Source of the DNA: Acinetobacter parvus DSM 16617 = CIP 108168 | GTDB lineage: Bacteria; Pseudomonadota; Gammaproteobacteria; Pseudomonadales; Moraxellaceae | Direction of reading: 5' to 3' | NCBI RefSeq assembly: GCF_000368025.1 | Contig: NZ_KB849210.1 | Coordinates: 7,549 to 71,548 of the forward strand | DNA: 64,000 bases | Translations under genes and position numbers: made by a program | Shown here: one piece after another, positions 40,493-48,966 of the stretch | Position numbering within the stretch: the first letter of the stretch is position 1 | Layout: every line of letters starts with the position of its first letter | The notes under the pieces: generated by a model | Told to the model about the DNA's origin: nothing | The model's database searches: none | Seen by the model: the letters and a program-made list of their open reading frames with translations, nothing else

Positions 40493-41611
40493 ATGAAAGT
40501 AGGTCTGGTCGGTTGGCGTGGGATGGTTGGTTCTGTCCTGATGCAACGTATGGTTGAAGAGAATGATTTTGCTCACATTGAGCCATTCTATTTTTCTACC
40601 AGTAATGCAGGTGGTGAAGCACCTGCATTTGGTGGTAAGACTGCCCCAGCACTTATGGATGCATCAGACATTAACAGCCTGAAGCAAATGGATGTCATTT
40701 TAACCTGCCAGGGCGGTGACTATACCTCTGAAGTTTTCCCAAAGCTTAAGGCTGAGGGCTGGGATGGTTACTGGATTGATGCCGCATCCACCCTGCGTAT
40801 GGCGGATGATGCCATCATTGTGCTTGATCCAGTCAACCTGAACGTGATCAAGGATGGTTTGGTGAATGGCACTAAAACATTCGTTGGCGGCAACTGTACC
40901 GTTTCCCTAATGCTGATGGGCCTGGGTTCACTGTTCCAGAACAATTTGGTGGAATGGGCAACCTCAATGACTTATCAGGCCGCTTCTGGTGCGGGCGCGC
41001 AAAACATGCGTGAACTCATAACCGGCATGGGTTATTTGTATAACAACACCAAAGCGTTACTAGACGATCCAAAATCTGCCATCCTTGACATTGACCGTCA
41101 AATTGCTGATTTACAACGTGGTGAGGGTTTCCCTAAAGCCAACTTTGGCGTGCCGTTGGCAGGTTCCCTAATTCCTTATATCGACAAGCAACTGGAAAGC
41201 GGCCAGTCAAAAGAGGAATGGAAAGGTCAGGTCGAAACTAACAAGATCCTGGGTAACCAGCAAATCGTTCCTATTGATGGCCACTGTGTTCGTATTGGTG
41301 CAATGCGTTGTCACTCTCAAGCCATTACTTTGAAGTTGAAAAAAGATGTGCCACTTGACGAGATTGAGGACATGATCCGCAATTCAAGCCAGTGGGCAAA
41401 AGTGGTTCCAAATACCCGCGAAGCCTCCATGACTGACCTGACTCCTGTGGCGGTTACAGGTACTTTAACTGTTCCAGTGGGCCGTCTGCGCAAGCTGAAT
41501 ATGGGTAAAGAATACCTAGGCGCATTTACAGTGGGTGACCAACTGCTGTGGGGTGCGGCAGAACCGTTACGCCGCATGCTGCGCATCTTAGTGGAATACA
41601 AGAACGCCTAA
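40493..41611 (+). CDS. asd: Aspartate-semialdehyde dehydrogenase
   Basis: Reduces L-aspartyl-4-phosphate to aspartate semialdehyde, the branch point for lysine/diaminopimelate, threonine and methionine. 372 residues, the Gram-negative (E. coli-type) form. The N-terminal Rossmann motif is VGLVGWRGMVGSVLMQRM; the catalytic Cys is in GGNCTVSLMLMG and the active-site His in DGHCVRIGAMRCHSQA. A single gene, closed by a strong terminator and followed by fimV, an order also seen in Pseudomonas (asd-fimV-truA). Confidence 0.97.
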   Translation: MKVGLVGWRGMVGSVLMQRMVEENDFAHIEPFYFSTSNAGGEAPAFGGKTAPALMDASDINSLKQMDVILTCQGGDYTSEVFPKLKAEGWDGYWIDAASTLRMADDAIIVLDPVNLNVIKDGLVNGTKTFVGGNCTVSLMLMGLGSLFQNNLVEWATSMTYQAASGAGAQNMRELITGMGYLYNNTKALLDDPKSAILDIDRQIADLQRGEGFPKANFGVPLAGSLIPYIDKQLESGQSKEEWKGQVETNKILGNQQIVPIDGHCVRIGAMRCHSQAITLKLKKDVPLDEIEDMIRNSSQWAKVVPNTREASMTDLTPVAVTGTLTVPVGRLRKLNMGKEYLGAFTVGDQLLWGAAEPLRRMLRILVEYKNA

Positions 41612-41631
41612 GCAAAAAATAGATGAAAATC

Positions 41632-41662
41632 AAAAGCCGATCACAGTTGATCGGCTTTTTTT
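41632..41662 (+). terminator. Terminator of asd
   Basis: AAAAGCCGATCA and TGATCGGCTTTT form a perfect 12-bp stem with a CAGT loop and a long T-run. Confidence 0.9.
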
Positions 41663-41755
41663 CTTGTGATTGCCGATGAAGATTTTACAATTCATTTACA
41701 TCACGGTAATGTATACTTTTGAATTGACTAAAACATCACTGTTTCATGGATCAAG

Positions 41756-43255
41756 ATGACTATTTATAACAAATTAAAAATTGCCATTTTAACCATATTA
41801 TCCTCGCAACATCTTTATGCAATCACACTTGATCCATTGCAAATCCAGTCCGCACCAGGCGAGTTGCTTTATGCCGAAATGAGCTTTCATCAGGCAGATG
41901 CCAATTCAAAACTGGATGTTAGCCTTGCAACGCCAGAAGACCTGATGATGCTCGGTGCAATACACCAACCACCCGCCGCCCTTAATTTTTTTACACGTCG
42001 TAACAACAAGGGTGAAGGGGTGATTGTCATTACCTCTTCAAGACCCATGACCGACGCCGAGCTGAACATTATTATTAAAATTCAGGAAAATGGCGCAGCA
42101 CACCTAAAACACATCAGACAGCCAATACGCCAAAAAACCCAGATTGCAGCAGCCAAAAGCAGCAATGAAAAAACGCTGGCGCCTAAATACATTGTCAGTG
42201 AAAAAGATATAGCACTGAACTTGCCAGAAAGCACACGTTACAACGCAAATTCAGCAACAAATTCAAAAGAAACAAACCTAAAGCAGGAGAAACTCCTAAA
42301 CGCACCCTTTGCTCTTCCTCCTGCATTAAATATTCCAGAGAGCAAAGCGCCTGTCGTCACAGCTATCTCGGTTGCACCTCCAGCTAAAGCAGAACAGACG
42401 ACCACCATTCAGGCAGCAAACAATCCAACACCGCCTCCTATTTCCAATACAGCAGTGGCCGAGCAAAAACCAGTAACGCCTGCACCAACAATCAAGCAGG
42501 AAGTTCAGCAGGCTGCGGTTGTTCAGGCGACAAATGCCCAGCCAGCCAATGAAAATATTCCTGCTGAGAAACCAATCCAAAATACTGAAAATAAACTTGT
42601 GGAAAAAAAGCAGGATACCATGGCTGAGTATCAGGCAAAAAATAAAGAGCAGCCAATTAAACAGCCACCGCCCCAAAGCACCCCATCCGCAGCATCAGGT
42701 GAAAATAGTCAACAGCAACATCTGGTTAGACGTAATGAGTCACTATGGAGCATTGCACAGAGAATTGCAGGACAAACCCAGCAACCTGTGTACAAAGTCA
42801 TGAACCAGATCAAGGCGCAGAATGAACATGCTTTTGTTGGGGGTAATGCCAATCGGTTAAGACAGGGTGCTCATTTAAATTTCAATTTGGGCACTGTCCC
42901 AAGCCACAAAAACCCAAGTACAAATCAAATGGCAGCCCAAACAGCGCATGGTGTGCCAGCAGGAAAAGCAAAATATCGCCTACAACAGGCGGAAATGACC
43001 CTGATTGCTGAAAGTAATCAAGATTCCAGTACTGGAAGTGCGAAAAAAGACACACAACAACAAAAAACCAGTGCAGATTTATCATTAAAAGTTATGACAG
43101 CACGCGAAAAAACCGTTACATTACAAAGAAACGTAACACAGTTAGAATTGGCATTACGTGGTAAGGAACAACGAATTCAGTTACTGAACGCTCGGCTTGC
43201 AGAGCTACAGGAACAGTTGAAAGCGCAACAGGAAACTAAAAAGCCAACACGCTAG
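41756..43255 (+). CDS. fimV: FimV N-terminal half: periplasmic LysM protein
   Basis: 499 residues corresponding to the periplasmic part of FimV, which supports type IV pilus assembly and polar organisation. A signal peptide ends near SSQHLYA; the FimV N-terminal domain follows (ITLDPLQIQSAPGELLYAEM ... VIVITSSRPMTDAELNI). Then comes a long Pro/Ala/Gln/Thr-rich linker (about residues 115-320). A LysM peptidoglycan-binding module follows (HLVRRNESLWSIAQRI ... NEHAF-x-GNANRLRQGAHL), then a C-terminal coiled coil (VTLQRNVTQLELALRGKEQR). It stops just before the membrane helix a normal FimV would have. That helix and the cytoplasmic part are in the next gene. Confidence 0.82.
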   Translation: MTIYNKLKIAILTILSSQHLYAITLDPLQIQSAPGELLYAEMSFHQADANSKLDVSLATPEDLMMLGAIHQPPAALNFFTRRNNKGEGVIVITSSRPMTDAELNIIIKIQENGAAHLKHIRQPIRQKTQIAAAKSSNEKTLAPKYIVSEKDIALNLPESTRYNANSATNSKETNLKQEKLLNAPFALPPALNIPESKAPVVTAISVAPPAKAEQTTTIQAANNPTPPPISNTAVAEQKPVTPAPTIKQEVQQAAVVQATNAQPANENIPAEKPIQNTENKLVEKKQDTMAEYQAKNKEQPIKQPPPQSTPSAASGENSQQQHLVRRNESLWSIAQRIAGQTQQPVYKVMNQIKAQNEHAFVGGNANRLRQGAHLNFNLGTVPSHKNPSTNQMAAQTAHGVPAGKAKYRLQQAEMTLIAESNQDSSTGSAKKDTQQQKTSADLSLKVMTAREKTVTLQRNVTQLELALRGKEQRIQLLNARLAELQEQLKAQQETKKPTR

Positions 43256-43316
43256 GTTACGGGAAGATTCTCATAAATTTGCACAAAAGCGGCTCTATCT
43301 TCAAGGGGTATGGATC

Positions 43317-44573
43317 ATGTCAACTATAATAATTGTACTGCTAGTCGTCGTACTGGTTGTTGCAGTCGTTTTAAAAAAACGGGGTGACAATCAAGGCAAT
43401 ACAGCATCCAAAAAAGGTGCTAGCAAGACAGCTAAAACAGCAGCTACAAAAAAAGTTTCACGTACAACACTGGCACGTCAAGAGCAGAAAGCCGCCCCAC
43501 AATCCACGAACCCGATTCCAGACCGTCTGCGCCAGAAACTTGAACAGCAGATTCAAAGTGGCAACTACCAGACTGCTGAGGCACAGATCAATCAGGCCTT
43601 AAAACAGGATAATACCCAGCATGAGCTGTATCTGTTCCTGCTTGATATCCATTTGGCACAAAAAGATGATTTTGCATACAATCAATTGCTAAATCAAATT
43701 AAATCATTAAAACTCTTTGATATAGTTCAAGCTGCGGAAACTAAAAAGAAAGAACATCATGTAGTTGATGATCAATCCTTTGATACAATCGAGTTTAGCC
43801 CAAGCAATTTTCAACAACCGCATACACCTGCTGCACCGCCTGTTCAGAACCATACCGCTGATTTTGATGCACTGGTTCAAACCCCAGCAACACAGTCTTT
43901 TGATGATTTACAGTCTGAATACAGCACACCTGCTGAACAGGAGAAAGCTGCTGAACAAGTTCCTGAAGTTCAACCTCTGGATTTCAACTTTTCTTTTGAA
44001 CAGAAAGAAAGTGCTGAGCCTAGTCCTGTAGCTGAACCCGTTGAGACAAAACAACAACAGCAACCACTTGAATTCTCATTCAATTTAGAACCAAGCACCA
44101 CCTCTCCAGCAGTTGAAGAAACAAAAACTATAGAGAGCAAGCCAGAATTAAACTTCGATCTATCCATTCTGGAAGTCGGTTCAAACCAGACTGAAACCAA
44201 GTCAGAGGATATTCCAGCCCCAAGCCTGGATTTTAATTTTGAGCCATCTGAGAATAAACTAGAGACGCCACCTGCGGCTGAAAAAATCGAGTTCACCTTT
44301 GACGTTACAGAGACAGTTACCCAGACTGAACCTAAAACAGCATTTATTGAACCAGCACCGCAAGCCCCCGCAACAGGCAATGATCCTTTGGCCCAATCAT
44401 TCCCTGATCTGCAACAGCTTGATGAAGCACAGCTTAACCTTGAACTGGCTGAACAATATATTGAGCTCGGTGTCTATGAGTCAGCACGGGAACTGTTAAA
44501 GAACAGCCAAGCGCTTCTAAATGCGGAGCAACAACAACGTTCAGAAAAGTTACTCAATAAAATAGCTTCCTGA
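43317..44573 (+). CDS. FimV C-terminal half: membrane anchor with cytoplasmic TPR domain
   Basis: 418 residues. It opens directly with a membrane helix (TIIIVLLVVVLVVAVVLKKR), then a Lys/Ala/Thr-rich stretch and a TPR-like module (about residues 65-135). A long acidic linker with repeated F-N-F/L-x-F-N-F motifs follows, and the end is the FimV C-terminal domain (LDEAQLNLELAEQYIELGVY, then ESARELL). It has its own AAGGGG ribosome site 9-13 bases before the ATG, 61 bases after the stop of the N-terminal half. Together the two genes make up one FimV. Confidence 0.8.
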   Translation: MSTIIIVLLVVVLVVAVVLKKRGDNQGNTASKKGASKTAKTAATKKVSRTTLARQEQKAAPQSTNPIPDRLRQKLEQQIQSGNYQTAEAQINQALKQDNTQHELYLFLLDIHLAQKDDFAYNQLLNQIKSLKLFDIVQAAETKKKEHHVVDDQSFDTIEFSPSNFQQPHTPAAPPVQNHTADFDALVQTPATQSFDDLQSEYSTPAEQEKAAEQVPEVQPLDFNFSFEQKESAEPSPVAEPVETKQQQQPLEFSFNLEPSTTSPAVEETKTIESKPELNFDLSILEVGSNQTETKSEDIPAPSLDFNFEPSENKLETPPAAEKIEFTFDVTETVTQTEPKTAFIEPAPQAPATGNDPLAQSFPDLQQLDEAQLNLELAEQYIELGVYESARELLKNSQALLNAEQQQRSEKLLNKIAS

Positions 44574-44591
44574 ATTTGATCCGTCTAATAT

Positions 44592-44618
44592 AAGCAGTCT
44601 TATAGACTGCTTTTTTTA
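44592..44618 (+). terminator. Terminator after the FimV C-terminal gene
   Basis: AAGCAGTCT and AGACTGCTT form a perfect 9-bp stem with loop TAT and a run of T. Confidence 0.85.
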
Positions 44619-44635
44619 TACCAAAAATTCTGATT

Positions 44636-45607
44636 ATGCAAAAAATCGCTTTGATTTATATGGGTGGTACATTTGGCTGTATTGGCGAACCACTTATGCC
44701 AATGCCCGAACAAGCCTTTTTACCTTTGCTGGAAAAGGTTATCCCCCCCCATTTACAGGTTGAATGTTTCGCAGCTCCTAGCATTAAGGACAGCAGTGCA
44801 TGCACAGCAGTGGACTGGCTGCAACTGATACAACAGATTCAGCAATTACAGCACAACAATTACCAATATTTCGTGATTATTCATGGTACAGACACACTAA
44901 GTTATGCTGCGGCAACACTTGCCCGTTTTCTGGGAGATTCATGCCATGCAATCATTACAGGAAGCCAGTATCCGCTACTGAATATTGAGGGAAATGACAC
45001 ACGGGAATTTACCGATGCGCTTGGAAATCTGTATTTGGCACTGGAACAGGTACTAAAGCTCCCTGAGGGTGTATATCTTGCTTTCCACCAACAGGTTTTT
45101 CATGCTCAAACCACATTGAAAGTACACACAACCGAACTGGATGCTTTTACAGGAATCCCTGCTACCAAAGAATGCCTGACATCTACCAATCAGTTTATTG
45201 TAAAAGATGATCACATTACACAGGCTGCACAACTGTGTGTGCTTAACCTCATGCTACAGCCAATACCGCAACAGCAACTAATCTTACAACTCAAAAACAT
45301 TCTGGCTGCACCCCCACAGTTTTTGGTGCTGCAAGGTTTTGGAACAGGCAATATCGCTGTCAATGATGAGATTTTGGCCTTGTTTGAAGATCTATATCAT
45401 CAAAAGTGCCTGAGCATTGTCAGCAGTCAGGTTACTTTTGGCCAACTTGACCAGCGTTATGCGGTCAGCTCATGGATGCAATCTGCCAGGGTTTTAATCA
45501 ATGATTGTCACAGTCATGCCGATTTATATGCAAAAACATTGCAAATGTATTTAAAATACCCAACCCATGATCAACGCTTTGAACATTGGCATCATCATTC
45601 GCACTGA
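44636..45607 (+). CDS. L-asparaginase family protein
   Basis: 323-residue asparaginase/glutaminase-fold enzyme, releasing ammonia from asparagine. The first catalytic Thr is in IYMGGTFGCIGEPL and the second set in IIHGTDTLSYAAA; the flexible loop and the later VLQGFGTGNI block are present. No signal peptide, so a cytoplasmic type I (AnsA-like) form, though the sequence is shorter in the middle than AnsA. A His-rich tail (EHWHHHSH) is unusual. It lies between fimV and truA and starts ten bases before truA in the same direction, so co-expression with truA is likely. Confidence 0.83.
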   Translation: MQKIALIYMGGTFGCIGEPLMPMPEQAFLPLLEKVIPPHLQVECFAAPSIKDSSACTAVDWLQLIQQIQQLQHNNYQYFVIIHGTDTLSYAAATLARFLGDSCHAIITGSQYPLLNIEGNDTREFTDALGNLYLALEQVLKLPEGVYLAFHQQVFHAQTTLKVHTTELDAFTGIPATKECLTSTNQFIVKDDHITQAAQLCVLNLMLQPIPQQQLILQLKNILAAPPQFLVLQGFGTGNIAVNDEILALFEDLYHQKCLSIVSSQVTFGQLDQRYAVSSWMQSARVLINDCHSHADLYAKTLQMYLKYPTHDQRFEHWHHHSH

Positions 45608-45616
45608 GGTTTAAAT

Positions 45617-46414
45617 ATGCAACGTTATGCAATTGGTATTGAATTTTGTGGTACTCAATACCGTGGCTGGCAAACCCAACAGGCAGGCGTTGCAAGTGTT
45701 CAGGAAACCATTGAGAAAGTTCTCAGCAAAATTGCCAATGCACCTATCCTACTACATGGTGCTGGACGTACCGATGCAGGCGTGCACGCCACCAATATGG
45801 TTGCCCATTTTGACACTGAGGCAGTCCGCCCTGAACGCGGTTGGCTGATGGGTGCGAACAGCCAGCTTCCAAAGGATATTTCAATTCAGTGGATCAAGTG
45901 CATGGATGAAAATTTTCATGCGCGTTTCAAGGCGGTTGCGCGTCGTTATCGCTATGTCGTGTATAACGCCCCTCACCGCCCAGCGTTACTCCATAAACAG
46001 GTTACCCATATCTATCATGCGTTAAATGCAGAGAAAATGATTGCGGCAGCGGCCAAGTTTGAGGGCACTCATAATTTTGAGTCATTCCGTGCAGCGGCCT
46101 GCCAGTCAAACCAGCCTGTACGCCATGTAAAGCATTGTCGTCTATTTAAACATGGTCGTTATTTAGTTCTTGATATTCAGGCAGACGGTTTCCTACACCA
46201 TATGGTACGAAATATCATGGGTTGTTTACTGGAGATTGGACAGGGCCTATATGAGATTGAGCATATTGACACCATGTTCGCTGCACAGGACCGTAAAGCT
46301 GCTGGTATTACTGCACCGCCTGACGGACTTTACTTTATTCAGGCCTATTACCCTGAAGAATTTGACTTGCCACAGCCACCACTAGGTCCACAGTGGTTAA
46401 ACCTGCCTGAATAG
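45617..46414 (+). CDS. truA: tRNA pseudouridine(38-40) synthase
   Basis: 265-residue TruA that modifies U38-U40 in the anticodon stem. The catalytic Asp is in GAGRTDAGVHATNMV; other family blocks are YRGWQTQQ, RRYRYVVYN, FEGTHNFESFRA and GFLHHMVRNIMG. AGG lies 8 bases before the ATG. It follows the asparaginase gene after nine bases. Fim V-truA proximity is typical of gammaproteobacteria. Confidence 0.97.
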   Translation: MQRYAIGIEFCGTQYRGWQTQQAGVASVQETIEKVLSKIANAPILLHGAGRTDAGVHATNMVAHFDTEAVRPERGWLMGANSQLPKDISIQWIKCMDENFHARFKAVARRYRYVVYNAPHRPALLHKQVTHIYHALNAEKMIAAAAKFEGTHNFESFRAAACQSNQPVRHVKHCRLFKHGRYLVLDIQADGFLHHMVRNIMGCLLEIGQGLYEIEHIDTMFAAQDRKAAGITAPPDGLYFIQAYYPEEFDLPQPPLGPQWLNLPE

Positions 46415-46415
46415 A

Positions 46416-46443
46416 AAGCCCTATCGATAAAAGATAAGGCTTA
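46416..46443. terminator. Possible bidirectional terminator between truA and the AraC gene
   Basis: AAGCC...TATC and GATA...GGCTT pair with one bulge on each side of an AT-rich loop, placed between the two convergent stop codons. No long T-run. Confidence 0.4.
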
Positions 46444-46458
46444 GTCATTCTAAAAAAT

Positions 46459-47466
46459 CTAGCGTTGTTTGCGTTTACGGTATTCCACTGGCGTTTCATT
46501 GGTCCAGCGCTTAAAGGCACGGTAGAACGTACTTGGCTCGGAGAACCCTGTTAAATAAACGATTCGCTCCACACTTTCATTGGTGCTCGCCAGCAGCCTC
46601 TTCGCCAAACGACAGCGATAATCGGAAAGAATCTGCTGAAAGCTGGTATTGGCTTCACTCAACTGGGTACGCAAACGGCGTGGGGTAATATTCAGTTGTG
46701 CCGCAACAGTTTCCAGTGTGGTTTCACCACTTTCCAGTGTCGAACCAATGGCACGGCGTACCTCACCCACTAAATCGTATCGAGCCAGTTCCTGCAACTT
46801 CTCAATCGCAAGCTGTTCATGCAGCTGCAGTAATTCAGGTTCAGCTTGCCATAATGGATAATCAAGCACGGCATCATCAAAATAAAGGCGGGTTTCTTTT
46901 TGACCCAGACTGACAGGGCAACTATACACCCGAAAATATTCATCATCATCCGCACCTTCATTGAAGTTGAAGTCAATGTAGATTGGCTGAAACTGCCCTT
47001 CGGTAATGAATTTAAAGAAACGAAGAATACCTGACATCGCACATTCAGAAAAATGGCGATTGACCAGATTGTCAGACCAGTACTGTTCGCCATTGCTTAA
47101 ATAACAGCGTCCATCCTGAATCACCAGTTTGGCATCAAAGGCATCACTGATCAAGCGCTGATAGGCCAGAGCACGTTTCAGGCCCTCCCCAAAGGTTTCA
47201 CTACTGATAAATAGATGCTCAATCACCTGACCACGATAGAGCGGTAAATGCTCACCTAAATGCAATCCAATATCAGGATCATTGCTGACTTCCTGTGCCG
47301 CAATCCAGAATGCATTTTGCGCACTTAATGGTGTTCTGGCGTTTGTATCAACCTGATTGAGTGCCACACCTGCCTTTGTTAAAATCTCTTCAGTTGGTAA
47401 TCCAGCTTTACGAATCGCCTGATACCCAAAGCGCAATACAACTGATGCATCTGTTAACTGACCCAC
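46459..47466 (-). CDS. AraC family transcriptional regulator
   Basis: 335 residues with a GTG start. An N-terminal arabinose-binding-like domain of the OruR/GliR-type (about residues 1-200, TPLSAQNAFWIAAQEVSNDP) is followed by the AraC double helix-turn-helix. The HTH motifs are TLETVAAQLNITPRRLRTQL and, in the last 60 residues, VERIVYLTGFSEPSTFYRAF, then KRWTNETPVEYRKR. The effector and targets are unknown. It is divergent from infA with a 229-bp spacer that holds the infA promoter. Confidence 0.88.
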   Translation of the reverse strand: MGQLTDASVVLRFGYQAIRKAGLPTEEILTKAGVALNQVDTNARTPLSAQNAFWIAAQEVSNDPDIGLHLGEHLPLYRGQVIEHLFISSETFGEGLKRALAYQRLISDAFDAKLVIQDGRCYLSNGEQYWSDNLVNRHFSECAMSGILRFFKFITEGQFQPIYIDFNFNEGADDDEYFRVYSCPVSLGQKETRLYFDDAVLDYPLWQAEPELLQLHEQLAIEKLQELARYDLVGEVRRAIGSTLESGETTLETVAAQLNITPRRLRTQLSEANTSFQQILSDYRCRLAKRLLASTNESVERIVYLTGFSEPSTFYRAFKRWTNETPVEYRKRKQR

Positions 47467-47633
47467 GCAGTGCCCTTCCCTGTAGATACTTTATTATGAC
47501 AATAACACTAAATTTAGATTAACGTTGATTGACCAAACTGACAACACTATTCTGCTTCTATTGTTAAAAAAATTCGTCGATTGTCTGACAGTTTTTATTA
47601 ATAAAGATCTAAAAGGTTTACATAAGCTTCACC

Positions 47634-47662
47634 TTGTAAAATTCAAATAAATTGACTATAAT
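47634..47662 (+). promoter_or_regulatory. infA promoter
   Basis: -35 TTGTAA (47634-47639), 17-base spacer and a perfect -10 TATAAT (47657-47662) followed by a GC-rich TTTGCCCC, 33 bases before the infA ATG. Confidence 0.65.
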
Positions 47663-47695
47663 TTGCCCCTTTCCAATTTGATCATCAGGTAGGCT

Positions 47696-47917
47696 ATGGC
47701 CAATAAAGAGGAACTCATTGAGTTCGAAGGCGTTGTCACCGAAACGCTTCCTAATACGATGTTCCGTGTACGTCTAGAAAACGGTCACGAAGTTATTGCT
47801 CACATTTCTGGTAAAATGCGTAAACACTATATCCGTATTTTGACAGGCGACAGCGTAAAAGTTGAAATGACACCTTATGACTTAACCAAGGGTCGTATCA
47901 CTTACCGTGCACGCTAA
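47696..47917 (+). CDS. infA: Translation initiation factor IF-1
   Basis: 73-residue S1-like OB-fold protein that binds the ribosomal A site at initiation. The sequence IEFEGVVTETLPNTMFRVRL, then HISGKMRKHYIRIL and the GRITYR-x-R end, is diagnostic. It is a single gene with its own promoter and terminator; the ribosome site is AGGT 6 bases before the ATG. Confidence 0.98.
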   Translation: MANKEELIEFEGVVTETLPNTMFRVRLENGHEVIAHISGKMRKHYIRILTGDSVKVEMTPYDLTKGRITYRAR

Positions 47918-47931
47918 GAATTAGTGAATGC

Positions 47932-47961
47932 AAAAAAGCCACATCAATATGTGGCTTTTTT
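47932..47961 (+). terminator. Terminator of infA
   Basis: AAAAAAGCCACAT and ATGTGGCTTTTTT form a perfect 13-bp stem with a CAAT loop; also usable by the convergent DUF1311 gene. Confidence 0.9.
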
Positions 47962-47979
47962 AGGTGCATAAACAAGGGT

Positions 47980-48351
47980 TTATTCACTTAAACGTGTGGT
48001 TTTACATCCTACGGTTTGGCACTCACGTAGACGTTCCAGCAACCAGTGATTGCGTTCCTGTGTTGTGGTCAGGCGGCATTGCACATCAACACTGTTCTGC
48101 TGTGAATCTGTACAGCTTGCGTCGCGATGACGTATCCATGCGAGCTGTGCCTTTTTCAGAATCTTTTGTTGTGTCTCATTGAGCTGCTGGCGTAACTGCT
48201 GATAATTCTTGTTTAAGTCAGCATCGGCACTCGCATAAATTTTATTGGTACAGTAAATATCATCATACGTATTGCGTGCCTTATCACAATTATCTGCATG
48301 ACTGAATGTTGCTAAAGCGCCACACATCAGCCCAAATATAAATTTGTGCAT
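47980..48351 (-). CDS. DUF1311 / LprI-like secreted protein
   Basis: 123-residue exported protein with a signal peptide ending near TFSHA. The mature part has the LprI/DUF1311 pattern: C-x-x-A-x-x-x-x-D-x-x-CT, then DADLNKNYQQLRQQL and K-AQ-AWI-RD-x-C, with six cysteines likely forming disulfides. Family members include a lysozyme inhibitor and many uncharacterised periplasmic proteins. Start at the ATG (MHKFIFG), with GAG 8-10 bases upstream. Confidence 0.85.
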   Translation of the reverse strand: MHKFIFGLMCGALATFSHADNCDKARNTYDDIYCTNKIYASADADLNKNYQQLRQQLNETQQKILKKAQLAWIRHRDASCTDSQQNSVDVQCRLTTTQERNHWLLERLRECQTVGCKTTRLSE

Positions 48352-48504
48352 CAAGTTTTCTCAATCGCTTATTTGCGATCTATCTATGCACATTTGAACT
48401 CAATTGAATATTGCCTAAAATAGACTAGTTTGTATATTTTTGTCAGTTCATACAAATGAACTTGCCACCAACATAATTTAAGAATTGAATAAAAATAGAT
48501 CAAA

Positions 48505-48902
48505 ATGGAAAAATTAAGTATTTATAATTTCTAATCATATTATCTTTACAAGCATGTACCACTGCATACCAAAATCGAACCAGCCTACCTAATTATTTAC
48601 AACTTTTTATTGGGCAATCTGCAATCATAATCCAACAGCAGTTCGATTTAAAACCTCTAGGTTTTCAGACTATCGCCCAGCCAATCAAACAAAGCAGTCA
48701 GCTAATTTACACTGTCATTCGCCGAATTCGTATTCCTACTCCAACCGCTCAATCGGCTGGACTTGGTGCTCAAAATATACCAATTCAAAGTGCTGGCAAT
48801 ACAGATAGTAATTATGATCTCAATTTAAAATGTCATATCATTTTTGAGCTAGACCAACAACAAATTGCTCGCTCTATTCGCTATGAAGGCAAGGTGTGTT
48901 AG
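48505..48902 (+). pseudogene. Lipoprotein gene with a one-base frameshift in the signal peptide
   Basis: An ATG at 48505 opens MEKLSIYNF and then stops. In another phase the sequence reads FLIILSLQACTTAYQNRTSL, then PNYLQLFIGQSAIIIQQQFD, and stays open to the TAG at 48902 (RSIRYEGKVC). One extra A in TATAATTT would join the two as MEKLSIYKFLIILSLQAC, a standard lipoprotein signal peptide with lipobox L-Q-A-C. The total length of 398 fits a one-base loss. About 130 residues if intact; family not recognised. The downstream frame has no ATG, GTG or TTG start before the lipobox. A sequencing error or true inactivation are both possible. Confidence 0.6.
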
Positions 48903-48924
48903 TTCGCCTATTGCATTGAGTTAT

Positions 48925-48950
48925 AAAAAACGCAGCCTAAGCTGCGTTTT
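48925..48950. terminator. Terminator between the lipoprotein pseudogene and leuB
   Basis: AAAACGCAGC and GCTGCGTTTT form a perfect 10-bp stem with a CTAA loop; A and T runs on both sides serve the two convergent genes. Confidence 0.85.
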
Positions 48951-48966
48951 AAATTGGCTATAACAC

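Noticed and set aside
42326..42676. Antisense frame rich in Cys, Trp and Phe across the FimV linker
   Set aside because: Low-complexity Pro/Ala/Gln codons on the plus strand generate it; no start context or homology.
43970..44380. 136-codon antisense frame in the FimV C-terminal gene
   Set aside because: Shadow of the acidic linker; Ser/Gly/Val-rich by complement only.
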